Source of the DNA: Limnohabitans sp. Rim11
Lineage (GTDB): Bacteria > Pseudomonadota > Gammaproteobacteria > Burkholderiales > Burkholderiaceae_C
Direction: 5' to 3'
DNA: 64,000 nucleotides
NCBI RefSeq assembly: GCF_001269365.1
Contig: NZ_CXOM01000004.1
Location: forward strand, 186,001 to 250,000
Shown: positions 56,838 through 64,000 of the stretch, piece after piece
Layout: each line of letters opens with the position of its first letter
Numbering within the stretch: the stretch's first letter is position 1
Made by a program: the position numbers and the translations under genes
Notes under the pieces: model-generated
What the model saw: only the letters and a program-made list of their open reading frames with translations
Databases searched by the model: none
Told to the model about the DNA's origin: nothing

Positions 56838-58490
56838 TCAAAGAAGAACACGGCGGAAGTCGCCAAGGATTTGACCCAAGTACGCATTGAAGCGTGCTGC
56901 AGCGGCGCCATCAATCACGCGGTGATCCCATGTCAATGACAAAGGCAACATCAAGCGCGGAACAAATTGCTTGCCGTCCCAAACGGGTTCGTGCGTGCTT
57001 TTGCAAACACCCAAGATAGCCACTTCAGGCGCATTGATGATGGGCGTGAAATACTTGCCACCAATGCCACCCAAGCTAGAGATGGTGAAGGTCGCGCCTG
57101 TCATTTCTGCGGGGCTTAACTTGCCATCACGCGCTTTCTTGGCCAACTCACCCATTTCTTGGCTGATTTGCAAGATGCCTTTTTTGTCGGCATCTCTAAT
57201 GACTGGAACCATCAAACCATTGGGTGTGTCGGCAGCAAAGCCAATGTGCCAGTAGTTTTTGTAGACCAAGGCATCACCATCCAAAGAGCTATTGAACTCT
57301 GGGTATTTCTTGAGTGCGGCCACACAAGCTTTGATCAAGAAAGCCAGCATGGTGACTTTGACGCCAGACTTTTCGTTCTCTTTGTTGGTCGACACACGGA
57401 AGGCTTCCAGCTCCGTAATATCGGCATCGTCGTGGTTGGTCACCGCGGGAATCATGATGGCATTGCGCAACAAGTTGGCGCCGCTGATCTTCTTGATGCG
57501 GCCCATTTCTTTGCGTTCAATGGGACCAAACTTGGCGAAGTCAACTTTCGGCCATGGGATCAATCCCAATGCGGCGCCATCGCCACCAGCAGGCGCCTTG
57601 GCTGCTTGTGCTTTGGTTTGAGTGGCGCCGGCCATCACCGCTTTGGTGAAGGACTGGACGTCATCTTGGGTAATGCGACCTTTTGGGCCATTGCCTTTGA
57701 CTTCTTCCAAAGGCACGCCCAGCTCACGCGCAAACTTGCGCACTGAAGGCGATGCGTGCGGCAAGCCTAAAGTGGATGCGCCAGGATTGTGAGCAGGTGC
57801 AGTCGTTGCGGCAACAACTGTTGCAGTCACAACTGCAGCTGCGGGGACTGCTGTAGGCGCGGGCAAAGGCACACTAGCAGCACCGGCCACAGGTGCAGCA
57901 GCAGCAACGCTGCCTTCCAAAATGGCCAGCAAGTCACCGATGTTGACCTTGTCACCAATCTTGACTTTCAGCTCTTTCAAAACGCCGGCTGCGGAGGACG
58001 GAATCTCCATTGCAGCTTTGTCCGACTCCACCGTGATGAGCGACTGCTCCATCTTGATAGCGTCACCTGGTTTGACAAAAATTTCAATGACTGCAACATC
58101 TTTGAAATCGCCAATATCAGGGATGTGAACTTCGACAGGGCCGCTGGCGACAGGTGCCGAAGCAGCAGGTACGGCAACAGATGCAGCAGCGACAGGTGCG
58201 CTTACTGCTGCTACAGCAGGCACACTTGCTGGCGCAGCAGCAGCAACTTCCCCACTGGCCTCCACCATCAATACCACCGAACCTTGTTTAACTTTGTCGC
58301 CCAACTTCACGCGCAGTTCTTTCACAACGCCTGCTGTTGAAGATGGAATTTCCATCGATGCTTTGTCAGACTCAACGGTAATCAATGACTGCTCGGCCTT
58401 CACGGTGTCACCCACCTTGACCAACAGTTCAATGACGGCCACTTCATCGAAATCACCGATGTCTGGAACTTTGACTTCTACCAATGCCAT
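56838..58490 (-). CDS. aceF: Dihydrolipoyllysine-residue acetyltransferase (E2 of pyruvate dehydrogenase)
   Basis: AceF transfers acetyl from lipoyl arms to CoA. The 550-residue product has two lipoyl domains (Lys43 and Lys158, both in ITVESDKA contexts), Ala/Val/Pro linkers, a peripheral subunit-binding domain (ASPSVRKFARELGVPLEEVK with GPKGRITQDDVQ, about residues 245-285), and the catalytic core ending with LTWDHRVIDGAAAARF. The ATG is at 58488-58490 with GGAGA 5 nt upstream; an in-frame TTG four codons earlier is not needed. It is between aceE (22 nt) and the lipoyl-E3 gene (11 nt). Confidence 0.97.
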   Translation of the reverse strand: MALVEVKVPDIGDFDEVAVIELLVKVGDTVKAEQSLITVESDKASMEIPSSTAGVVKELRVKLGDKVKQGSVVLMVEASGEVAAAAPASVPAVAAVSAPVAAASVAVPAASAPVASGPVEVHIPDIGDFKDVAVIEIFVKPGDAIKMEQSLITVESDKAAMEIPSSAAGVLKELKVKIGDKVNIGDLLAILEGSVAAAAPVAGAASVPLPAPTAVPAAAVVTATVVAATTAPAHNPGASTLGLPHASPSVRKFARELGVPLEEVKGNGPKGRITQDDVQSFTKAVMAGATQTKAQAAKAPAGGDGAALGLIPWPKVDFAKFGPIERKEMGRIKKISGANLLRNAIMIPAVTNHDDADITELEAFRVSTNKENEKSGVKVTMLAFLIKACVAALKKYPEFNSSLDGDALVYKNYWHIGFAADTPNGLMVPVIRDADKKGILQISQEMGELAKKARDGKLSPAEMTGATFTISSLGGIGGKYFTPIINAPEVAILGVCKSTHEPVWDGKQFVPRLMLPLSLTWDHRVIDGAAAARFNAYLGQILGDFRRVLL

Positions 58491-58512
58491 GTGTGTCTCC
58501 AAATCTTTTTGA

Positions 58513-61209
58513 TCAAGCGTACAAAGGATTGACCTTGTCGGTCTTGATGCCGTATTGCTTCAAAGCTTCTGCAACTTTGGCAACTGGCACAGCGCCCTCT
58601 TCGCTCAATGCTTTGAGTGCGGCCACAACGATGTAATGGCGGTTGATTTCAAAGTGCTCGCGCAATTTGCTGCGGAAATCGCTGCGGCCAAAACCATCGG
58701 TGCCCAGCACTTTGTAAGTGCGGCCCTTTGGAATGAAGGAGCGAATTTGCTCGGCGTAGTTTTTCATGTAGTCGGTGGACGCAATGACGGGGCCGTCATG
58801 CTTGGCCAACTGTTGCGCCACAAATGGCACACGCGGTGTTTCCAATGGATGCAGCATGTTGAAACGATCTGCATCTTGACCATCGCGCGTCAGTTCGTTG
58901 AAGCTTGGGCAGCTCCACACGTCAGCGGCAATGCCCCAGTCTTTGGCTAGCAACTCTTGTGCAGCCAATGACTCACGCAAAATGGTACCAGAGCCCATCA
59001 GCTGAACGCGTGTTTTGTTCTTGCCGCCAGCTTTGCACAAGTACATGCCTTTGATGATTTGCTCTTCCGTACCAGCAGTCAGGCCTGGCATGGCGTAGTT
59101 CTCATTCAACAAAGTGAGGTAGTAGAAAACGTTGTCTTGCTTTTCCACCATGCGCTTGAGGCCATGGTGCAAGATGACGCCTACTTCGTGTGCGAAGGTG
59201 GGGTCGTAGCTGATGCAGTTAGGGATGGTGCCTGCCAAGATGTGGCTGTGACCGTCTTCGTGCTGCAAACCTTCGCCGTTCAACGTGGTACGGCCTGATG
59301 TGCCACCCAACAAGAAACCGCGTGCTTGCATGTCGCCCGCAGCCCAAGCCAAGTCGCCAATGCGCTGGAAGCCAAACATCGAGTAGTACACGTAGAACGG
59401 CACCATGATGCGGTTGCTGGTGGAGTAGCTGGTGGCCGCTGCAATCCAGCTAGACATACCGCCCGCTTCGTTAATTCCCTCTTGCAAAATTTGGCCAGCT
59501 TTGTCTTCCTTGTAGTACATCACTTGGTCTTTGTCGACTGGCGTGTACTGCTGACCTGCAGGGTTGTAAATACCGACCTGGCGGAACAAACCTTCCATAC
59601 CAAAGGTACGGGCTTCGTCTACCAAAATAGGAACAATGCGTGGGCCTAAAGCTTGATCGCGCAAGAGTTGCGTGAGGAAGCGAACATAAGCTTGTGTAGT
59701 AGAAATTTCACGGCCTTCGGGCGTGGGTTCCATCACGGACTTGAAAACATCCAATGAAGGCACGGTGAAACTTTCATCGGCTTTCGTACGGCGATGTGGC
59801 AAGTAACCGCCCAAGGCTTTGCGGCGCTCGTGCAAATAACGCATCTCAGGCGTGTCATCAGCGGGTTTGTAAAACGGCACTTTGGCCAATTCACTGTCGG
59901 GCACTGGAATGTTGAAACGATCGCGCATGTAGCGGATGTCTTCGTCAGTGAGTTTCTTCGTTTGGTGAACGTTGTTTTTGCCTTCACCAGCTTTGCCCAT
60001 GCCAAAACCTTTCACGGTTTTGATCAACAAAACAGTTGGTTGGCCTTTGGTGTTCACAGCTTGGTGATATGCCGCATAGACTTTTTGAGGATCGTGACCA
60101 CCGCGCTTCAATGACCAAATTTCATCGTCGCTCATGTGCGCCACCATCTCTAAGGTGCGTGGATCGCGACCGAAGAAATGCTTGCGAACATAAGCGCCAT
60201 CGTTGGCCTTGAACGCCTGGAAATCGCCGTCCAAGGTGTCCATCATGATTTTGCGCAGCGCACCGTCTTTGTCGCGTGCCAAGAGTTTGTCCCACTCGCT
60301 GCCCCACAAAAGCTTGATCACGTTCCAGCCTGAACCGCGGAACTCGCCTTCGAGTTCTTGAACAATCTTGCCGTTTCCGCGAACAGGACCGTCCAAACGC
60401 TGCAAATTGCAATTGACCACAAAAATCAAGTTGTCGAGGTTTTCGCGCGCTGCCAAACCAATGGCACCCAAAGACTCGACTTCGTCCATCTCGCCGTCAC
60501 CACAGAACACCCACACTTTGCGGTTTTCTGTATTGGCAATGCCGCGCGCGTGCAAATACTTTAAAAAGCGCGCTTGATAGATGGCCATCAAGGGGCCAAG
60601 ACCCATGGACACTGTGGGGAACTGCCAAAACTCGGGCATCAATTTGGGGTGTGGGTAGCTAGACAAACCTTTGCCATCCACTTCTTGGCGGAAGTTGAGC
60701 AACTGCTCTTCTGTCAAGCGACCTTCTAAATAAGCACGGGCATACACACCAGGCGATACGTGACCTTGGATGTACAAGCAATCGCCGCCATGGTTTTCGC
60801 TTTCTGCGTGCCAGAAGTGATTGAAGCCCGCGCCAAACATGTGGGCTAATGAAGCAAAGGAGCCAATGTGACCGCCTAAGTCGCCACCATCTTCGGGGTT
60901 ATGGCGGTTGGCCTTGACCACCATGGCCATGGCGTTCCAGCGCATGTACGCGCGCAGGCGTTCTTCAATTTCAATGTTGCCTGGGCAATGCGCTTCTTGA
61001 TCAGGCTCAATGGTGTTCACATAGCCTGTATTGGCAGAGAACGGCATGTCGATGCTGTTCTCGCGGGCATGTTCGAGGAGTTGCTCTAATAAGAAGTGAG
61101 CGCGTTCGCCGCCTTCTTTTTCAATCACGGCGGACAAAGCGTCCATCCATTCACGGGTTTCAATGGCGTCCAAGTCTGAGAGGACGTTATTTGGCTGAAC
61201 GGCTGACAT
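58513..61209 (-). CDS. aceE: Pyruvate dehydrogenase E1 component, homodimeric type
   Basis: AceE is the TPP-dependent E1 that decarboxylates pyruvate and acetylates AceF. The 898-residue product has the homodimeric E1 pattern: DLGGHIGSFASLAHMFGAGFNHF, the TPP motif FCGDGEMDEVESLGAIGLAAREN ending with NLIFVVNCNLQRLDGPVRGN, and the C-terminal LGTDGFGRSDFRSKLREHFE. AAAGGAGA lies 5-6 nt before the ATG, a strong ribosome binding site. It is the first gene of aceE-aceF-lpdA and is divergent from a sensor kinase gene across 134 nt. Confidence 0.97.
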   Translation of the reverse strand: MSAVQPNNVLSDLDAIETREWMDALSAVIEKEGGERAHFLLEQLLEHARENSIDMPFSANTGYVNTIEPDQEAHCPGNIEIEERLRAYMRWNAMAMVVKANRHNPEDGGDLGGHIGSFASLAHMFGAGFNHFWHAESENHGGDCLYIQGHVSPGVYARAYLEGRLTEEQLLNFRQEVDGKGLSSYPHPKLMPEFWQFPTVSMGLGPLMAIYQARFLKYLHARGIANTENRKVWVFCGDGEMDEVESLGAIGLAARENLDNLIFVVNCNLQRLDGPVRGNGKIVQELEGEFRGSGWNVIKLLWGSEWDKLLARDKDGALRKIMMDTLDGDFQAFKANDGAYVRKHFFGRDPRTLEMVAHMSDDEIWSLKRGGHDPQKVYAAYHQAVNTKGQPTVLLIKTVKGFGMGKAGEGKNNVHQTKKLTDEDIRYMRDRFNIPVPDSELAKVPFYKPADDTPEMRYLHERRKALGGYLPHRRTKADESFTVPSLDVFKSVMEPTPEGREISTTQAYVRFLTQLLRDQALGPRIVPILVDEARTFGMEGLFRQVGIYNPAGQQYTPVDKDQVMYYKEDKAGQILQEGINEAGGMSSWIAAATSYSTSNRIMVPFYVYYSMFGFQRIGDLAWAAGDMQARGFLLGGTSGRTTLNGEGLQHEDGHSHILAGTIPNCISYDPTFAHEVGVILHHGLKRMVEKQDNVFYYLTLLNENYAMPGLTAGTEEQIIKGMYLCKAGGKNKTRVQLMGSGTILRESLAAQELLAKDWGIAADVWSCPSFNELTRDGQDADRFNMLHPLETPRVPFVAQQLAKHDGPVIASTDYMKNYAEQIRSFIPKGRTYKVLGTDGFGRSDFRSKLREHFEINRHYIVVAALKALSEEGAVPVAKVAEALKQYGIKTDKVNPLYA

Positions 61210-61275
61210 GTTTGTCTCCTTTGTAGGCCGTGGTTGATCTATTTTTTCGAAATTCTCTCACAATCTTTCAAATAT

Positions 61276-61305
61276 TTCAAATGGTGCTCAATGATTTTGT
61301 ATCAT
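61276..61305 (+). promoter_or_regulatory. Candidate promoter and inverted repeat between aceE and the sensor kinase
   Basis: On the plus strand TTCAAA (61276-61281) and TATCAT (61300-61305) are 18 nt apart and resemble -35 and -10 elements of the kinase gene. The -10 overlaps the inverted repeat ATGAT-TTTGT-ATCAT (61291-61305). The region is AT-rich and shared with the aceE promoter, for which no clear hexamer pair was found. Confidence 0.3.
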
Positions 61306-61343
61306 GAAATTTAATGAAAGGGTAATACCATAAACTTAAGGGA

Positions 61344-63884
61344 ATGAAGACGCAAAACGTAACTCAAGTCATCAAGACGATACAACCTCTTTCCTGGTGG
61401 CGAAGGTGGTGGAAACGCCAAGGTGCAGCTAAACAAGACCGTTTTGCAAGTTTGGCACCCATCGCGTCAGTGGTTCTCTTTTTTGGCGCTATTGTTTTTT
61501 CTTTTGGCTATTTGCGCGTCGAAGAAATTGACAGGGAACAAGAAGCCGTTAAACGAGATGTCGAGTACGGCCAACAAAGGCTAAGGCTTCGATTGCTTGA
61601 ACGCCAAGAGCAAGTGATGCGTTTGGCCAGAGACATTTCAAACAAGGATGTCGATGTCAAAGAATTTGGCAGGCGCGCAGAAACAATGGTCCTCAAGAAT
61701 CCAGAAGTTCAAACACTGGCATGGATCGATGACAAAAGAAAAATCATTGCGAGTCAAACTGCGCCAAGCATTGTGGTTAGCTTGAAATGGCGAGTGGGCG
61801 ATGTGCTGAAGTGGGGTGAATCGGAAAACAACTACAGTCTGGCCAGAGACTTGATGCAACCCATTTACTCTCAAGAAGACGATGGCATCTTTTCGATTGG
61901 CAGCAACAGCATCGGTCAAGAAAATTACGCCAGAAACATGGTGCTTCAGTTGCATACACCCTTGACCAACTCCCAGGGTCGCTTCAATGGTGTGATCATG
62001 GCCGAATACAACGTTGAGAGTCTTTTGAGGTATGGCGTGCCCTCAGAAATATTGGCCAAATACGCGGTGTCTTTGTTAGACAGTGAAGGCAATCTAATTG
62101 CTGGCCAGTCCATCCCCAAAAGAACCAACATTTGGAATTTCATCCCTGGCATTCATGCTGAAAACAATGAATACGAAGTGCCCGTTTCACCTGTTGGCAA
62201 TGGCTTGATATTACGAGCACAAGCCTGGCGAACCTCGCAAGATTTGGTGGGAAGTGGCTTGTTCTGGTTGGTTGGCGCACTCAGTGTATTGACCGCATGG
62301 ATGTTGATCGGCAATTGGCGACACACCAGAAAAAGACAACAGACGCAAAAGGAATTGGTGGCCGAAACCAATTTCAGACGCGCCATGGAAAATTCAATCT
62401 TGACCGGCATGCGCGCCCTCGATATGGAAGGTCGAATCACCTATGTTAATTTGGCTTTTTGCCAAATGACGGGTTGGGATGAAAGTGAATTGATTGGGGC
62501 TGTTGCACCCTTCCCTTACTGGCCCGATGAAGATCGCGATATGTTGATGGTTCGCTTAGAGGAAGAGCTCAGCGGAAAGAACACATCAGCAGGCTCTCAA
62601 GTCAGGGTCAAGCGCAAAAATGGCTCTATTTTTGATGCACGCTTGTACGTCTCCCCTTTGATCGATGCCATGGGACAGCAAACGGGCTGGATGACCTCCA
62701 TGACCGACATTACCGAACCCAACCGGGTTCGCGAACAATTGGCAAGTTCCTACGAACGATTCACCATTGTGTTGGAAGCCCTAGATGCCTCTGTGTCAGT
62801 CGCCCCTTTGGGCAGCTCAGAGTTGTTGTTTGCCAATAAACTTTATCGGCAATGGTTTGGAACGGATACGCAAGGTCATTTGAATTTGGTTGAAAAAGCA
62901 GGCATGTTGGATGTTCGCAGTACCGAATACGAGATGGACGATGTCGATGCTTTGGCTGGCTTGCCCACGGAAAGCTTAACCGTTGCACCTGCCGAGCGGG
63001 CGGAAATTTATCTAACCCACTTAGACAAATGGTTAGAAATTCGAACGCGTTACATTCATTGGGCAGACGGAAGACTGGCGCAAATGGTCATTGCAACAGA
63101 CATTACGGCAAGACGTCAGGCAGAGGAATTGGCTTTTCAGCAAGCCGAGCGTGCTCAAAATGCTAGTCGTCTCATTACGATGGGAGAAATGGCCTCCAGT
63201 GTTGCCCATGAGTTGAATCAACCCCTCACCGCCATTACCAATTACTGCAACGGCATGTTGTCTCGCATCAAGGGTCAGCAAATTCAAGAGGCCGATCTGA
63301 TTTGGGCTCTGGAAAAGACGTCCCATCAGGCACAACGTGCGGGGCAAATTATTCACCGCATCCGATCTTTCGTGAAAAGGAGCGAGCCCAACAGAACCGA
63401 ATCGGATGTGGTCAACATGGTGGATGAGGCCGTTGAATTAGCCGAAATTGAACTTCGGCGTCGAAATGTTCGTTTGTCACATTACGTAGCGGCAAGGCTG
63501 CCCAGACTCAATGTCGATCCCATCTTGATTGAGCAGGTTTTGGTCAATTTAATGAAAAACGCGGCGGAATCGATCGATAACGCAGAACGCCCGCTTGGCA
63601 AAAGACATGTTGAGTTGAGGGTTGTTCCCAAAGTGGTGGACCACCAAAATACAGTCCATTTTGCCGTGACAGACACCGGCAAAGGCCTCCCGCCCGAGGT
63701 GATGGACCGGCTCTATGAAGCCTTCTTCTCGACCAAAGTAGAGGGCATGGGGATCGGGCTAAATTTATGCCGAACCATCGTCGAGTCCCATCAGGGCAGA
63801 ATTACGGCCGAGAACATCTACAATGCCGACGAAGTAGTGGGATGTTGCTTTTCGTTCTGGATTCCAACCTCCTCTACCCTTTGA
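61344..63884 (+). CDS. PAS-domain sensor histidine kinase (FixL/DctB-like)
   Basis: This is an 846-residue membrane-bound sensor kinase. It has a cytoplasmic Trp/Arg-rich N-terminus, a first membrane segment (about 35-58), an extracytoplasmic sensor region of about 240 residues, a second membrane segment (about 302-324), two PAS domains (about 340-455 and 465-590), then HisKA with phospho-acceptor His622 in MASSVAHELNQPLTAITNY, and HATPase motifs LMKNAAESID, VTDTGKGLP and GMGIGLNLCRTIVE. The HELNQPL style is that of FixL/DctB kinases. AAGGGA abuts the ATG with almost no spacer, an unusual ribosome binding site. A response regulator follows 23 nt later. The signal is unknown; divergence from aceE suggests a carbon or redox cue, which is inference. 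Confidence 0.92.
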   Translation: MKTQNVTQVIKTIQPLSWWRRWWKRQGAAKQDRFASLAPIASVVLFFGAIVFSFGYLRVEEIDREQEAVKRDVEYGQQRLRLRLLERQEQVMRLARDISNKDVDVKEFGRRAETMVLKNPEVQTLAWIDDKRKIIASQTAPSIVVSLKWRVGDVLKWGESENNYSLARDLMQPIYSQEDDGIFSIGSNSIGQENYARNMVLQLHTPLTNSQGRFNGVIMAEYNVESLLRYGVPSEILAKYAVSLLDSEGNLIAGQSIPKRTNIWNFIPGIHAENNEYEVPVSPVGNGLILRAQAWRTSQDLVGSGLFWLVGALSVLTAWMLIGNWRHTRKRQQTQKELVAETNFRRAMENSILTGMRALDMEGRITYVNLAFCQMTGWDESELIGAVAPFPYWPDEDRDMLMVRLEEELSGKNTSAGSQVRVKRKNGSIFDARLYVSPLIDAMGQQTGWMTSMTDITEPNRVREQLASSYERFTIVLEALDASVSVAPLGSSELLFANKLYRQWFGTDTQGHLNLVEKAGMLDVRSTEYEMDDVDALAGLPTESLTVAPAERAEIYLTHLDKWLEIRTRYIHWADGRLAQMVIATDITARRQAEELAFQQAERAQNASRLITMGEMASSVAHELNQPLTAITNYCNGMLSRIKGQQIQEADLIWALEKTSHQAQRAGQIIHRIRSFVKRSEPNRTESDVVNMVDEAVELAEIELRRRNVRLSHYVAARLPRLNVDPILIEQVLVNLMKNAAESIDNAERPLGKRHVELRVVPKVVDHQNTVHFAVTDTGKGLPPEVMDRLYEAFFSTKVEGMGIGLNLCRTIVESHQGRITAENIYNADEVVGCCFSFWIPTSSTL

Positions 63885-63907
63885 TTGATCAATGAAGCGG
63901 AAAACTC

Positions 63908-64000
63908 ATGAGCTTGATACCTAAAAAAGGCACTGTTTATGTCGTTGATGACGATGAAGCAGTTCGCGACTCCCTCCAATGGTTGTTGGAAGGCAAAGAC
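63908..64000 (+). CDS. Response regulator, FixJ/LuxR-like (partial, 3' end outside window)
   Basis: The 31 visible codons read MSLIPKKGTVYVVDDDEAVR and continue in a receiver-domain pattern, with the acidic DDD cluster that binds magnesium. VYVVDDDEAVRDSL is typical of FixJ/TodT-type regulators that pair with FixL-like kinases and carry a LuxR-type DNA-binding domain. It lies 23 nt after the kinase stop on the same strand and should be its partner. The phospho-acceptor aspartate and the output domain are beyond the window, so the output type is inferred. Confidence 0.85.
   Translation, partial: MSLIPKKGTVYVVDDDEAVRDSLQWLLEGKD

Overview
This window reads as a housekeeping stretch of a betaproteobacterial chromosome, most likely order Burkholderiales, family Comamonadaceae (Limnohabitans/Rhodoferax-like). 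The assignment is inferred from gene order: the run ndk-rlmN-rodZ-ispG-hisS-yfgM-bamB-der-hfq-hflX-hflK-hflC-hisZ-purA, the odhA-odhB-odhL and aceE-aceF-lipoyl-E3 sets, and protein style. Genes are packed tightly. I see no IS elements, prophage, CRISPR, tRNA or rRNA, no clear pseudogene, and no gene-free stretch above 300 bases.

Layout. 1-3840 (minus): branched-chain amino acid uptake (livK, then the start of livH, cut by the window edge) next to an acyl-CoA ligase. 3943-7520 (plus): selO, msrB, yciB, bolA and a periplasmic PpiC-type isomerase, a compact run with a redox and envelope flavour. 7524-11510 (minus): purL. 11643-15084 (plus): map and glnD. 15086-17401 (minus): YgiQ radical SAM protein. 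17512-18755 (plus): a two-gene chromate transporter. 18774-20196 (minus): rlmB and an orphan YbbA-type ATPase, divergent from tesA. 20945-22441 (minus): a 56-residue lysine-rich protein with a TTG start, and a cystathionine beta-lyase-like enzyme.

22457-40152 is one long minus-strand block: scpB, rluB, ndk, rlmN, rodZ, ispG, hisS, yfgM, bamB, der, hfq, hflX, hflK, hflC, a DUF2065 protein, hisZ, purA and a phosphoribosyltransferase. Many neighbours overlap by 4 to 8 nt or lie within 25 nt. rluD and bamD diverge just upstream, and bamD overlaps a convergent YoaA/DinG-type helicase by 26 nt. The helicase belongs to an overlapping zapE-(small secreted protein)-helicase operon.

45728-61209 (minus) is central carbon metabolism: the 2-oxoglutarate dehydrogenase operon odhA-odhB-odhL behind a structured leader, prpE, an isochorismatase-family hydrolase, then (after a plus-strand NlpC/P60 peptidase) the pyruvate dehydrogenase operon aceE-aceF-pdhL. 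The two complexes each have their own E3, and the PDH E3 carries an extra lipoyl domain. Divergent from aceE is a PAS-sensor histidine kinase, followed by the start of a FixJ-like response regulator that runs off the right edge.

I did not find a convincing new defence, mobile or biosynthetic system. The observations most worth a second look are the odhA leader RNA, the probable leaderless map transcript, the truncated RodZ with no pilF beside it, the small secreted two-cysteine protein between zapE and the helicase, the paralogous lipoyl domains of the PDH operon, and the kinase/regulator pair next to aceE.
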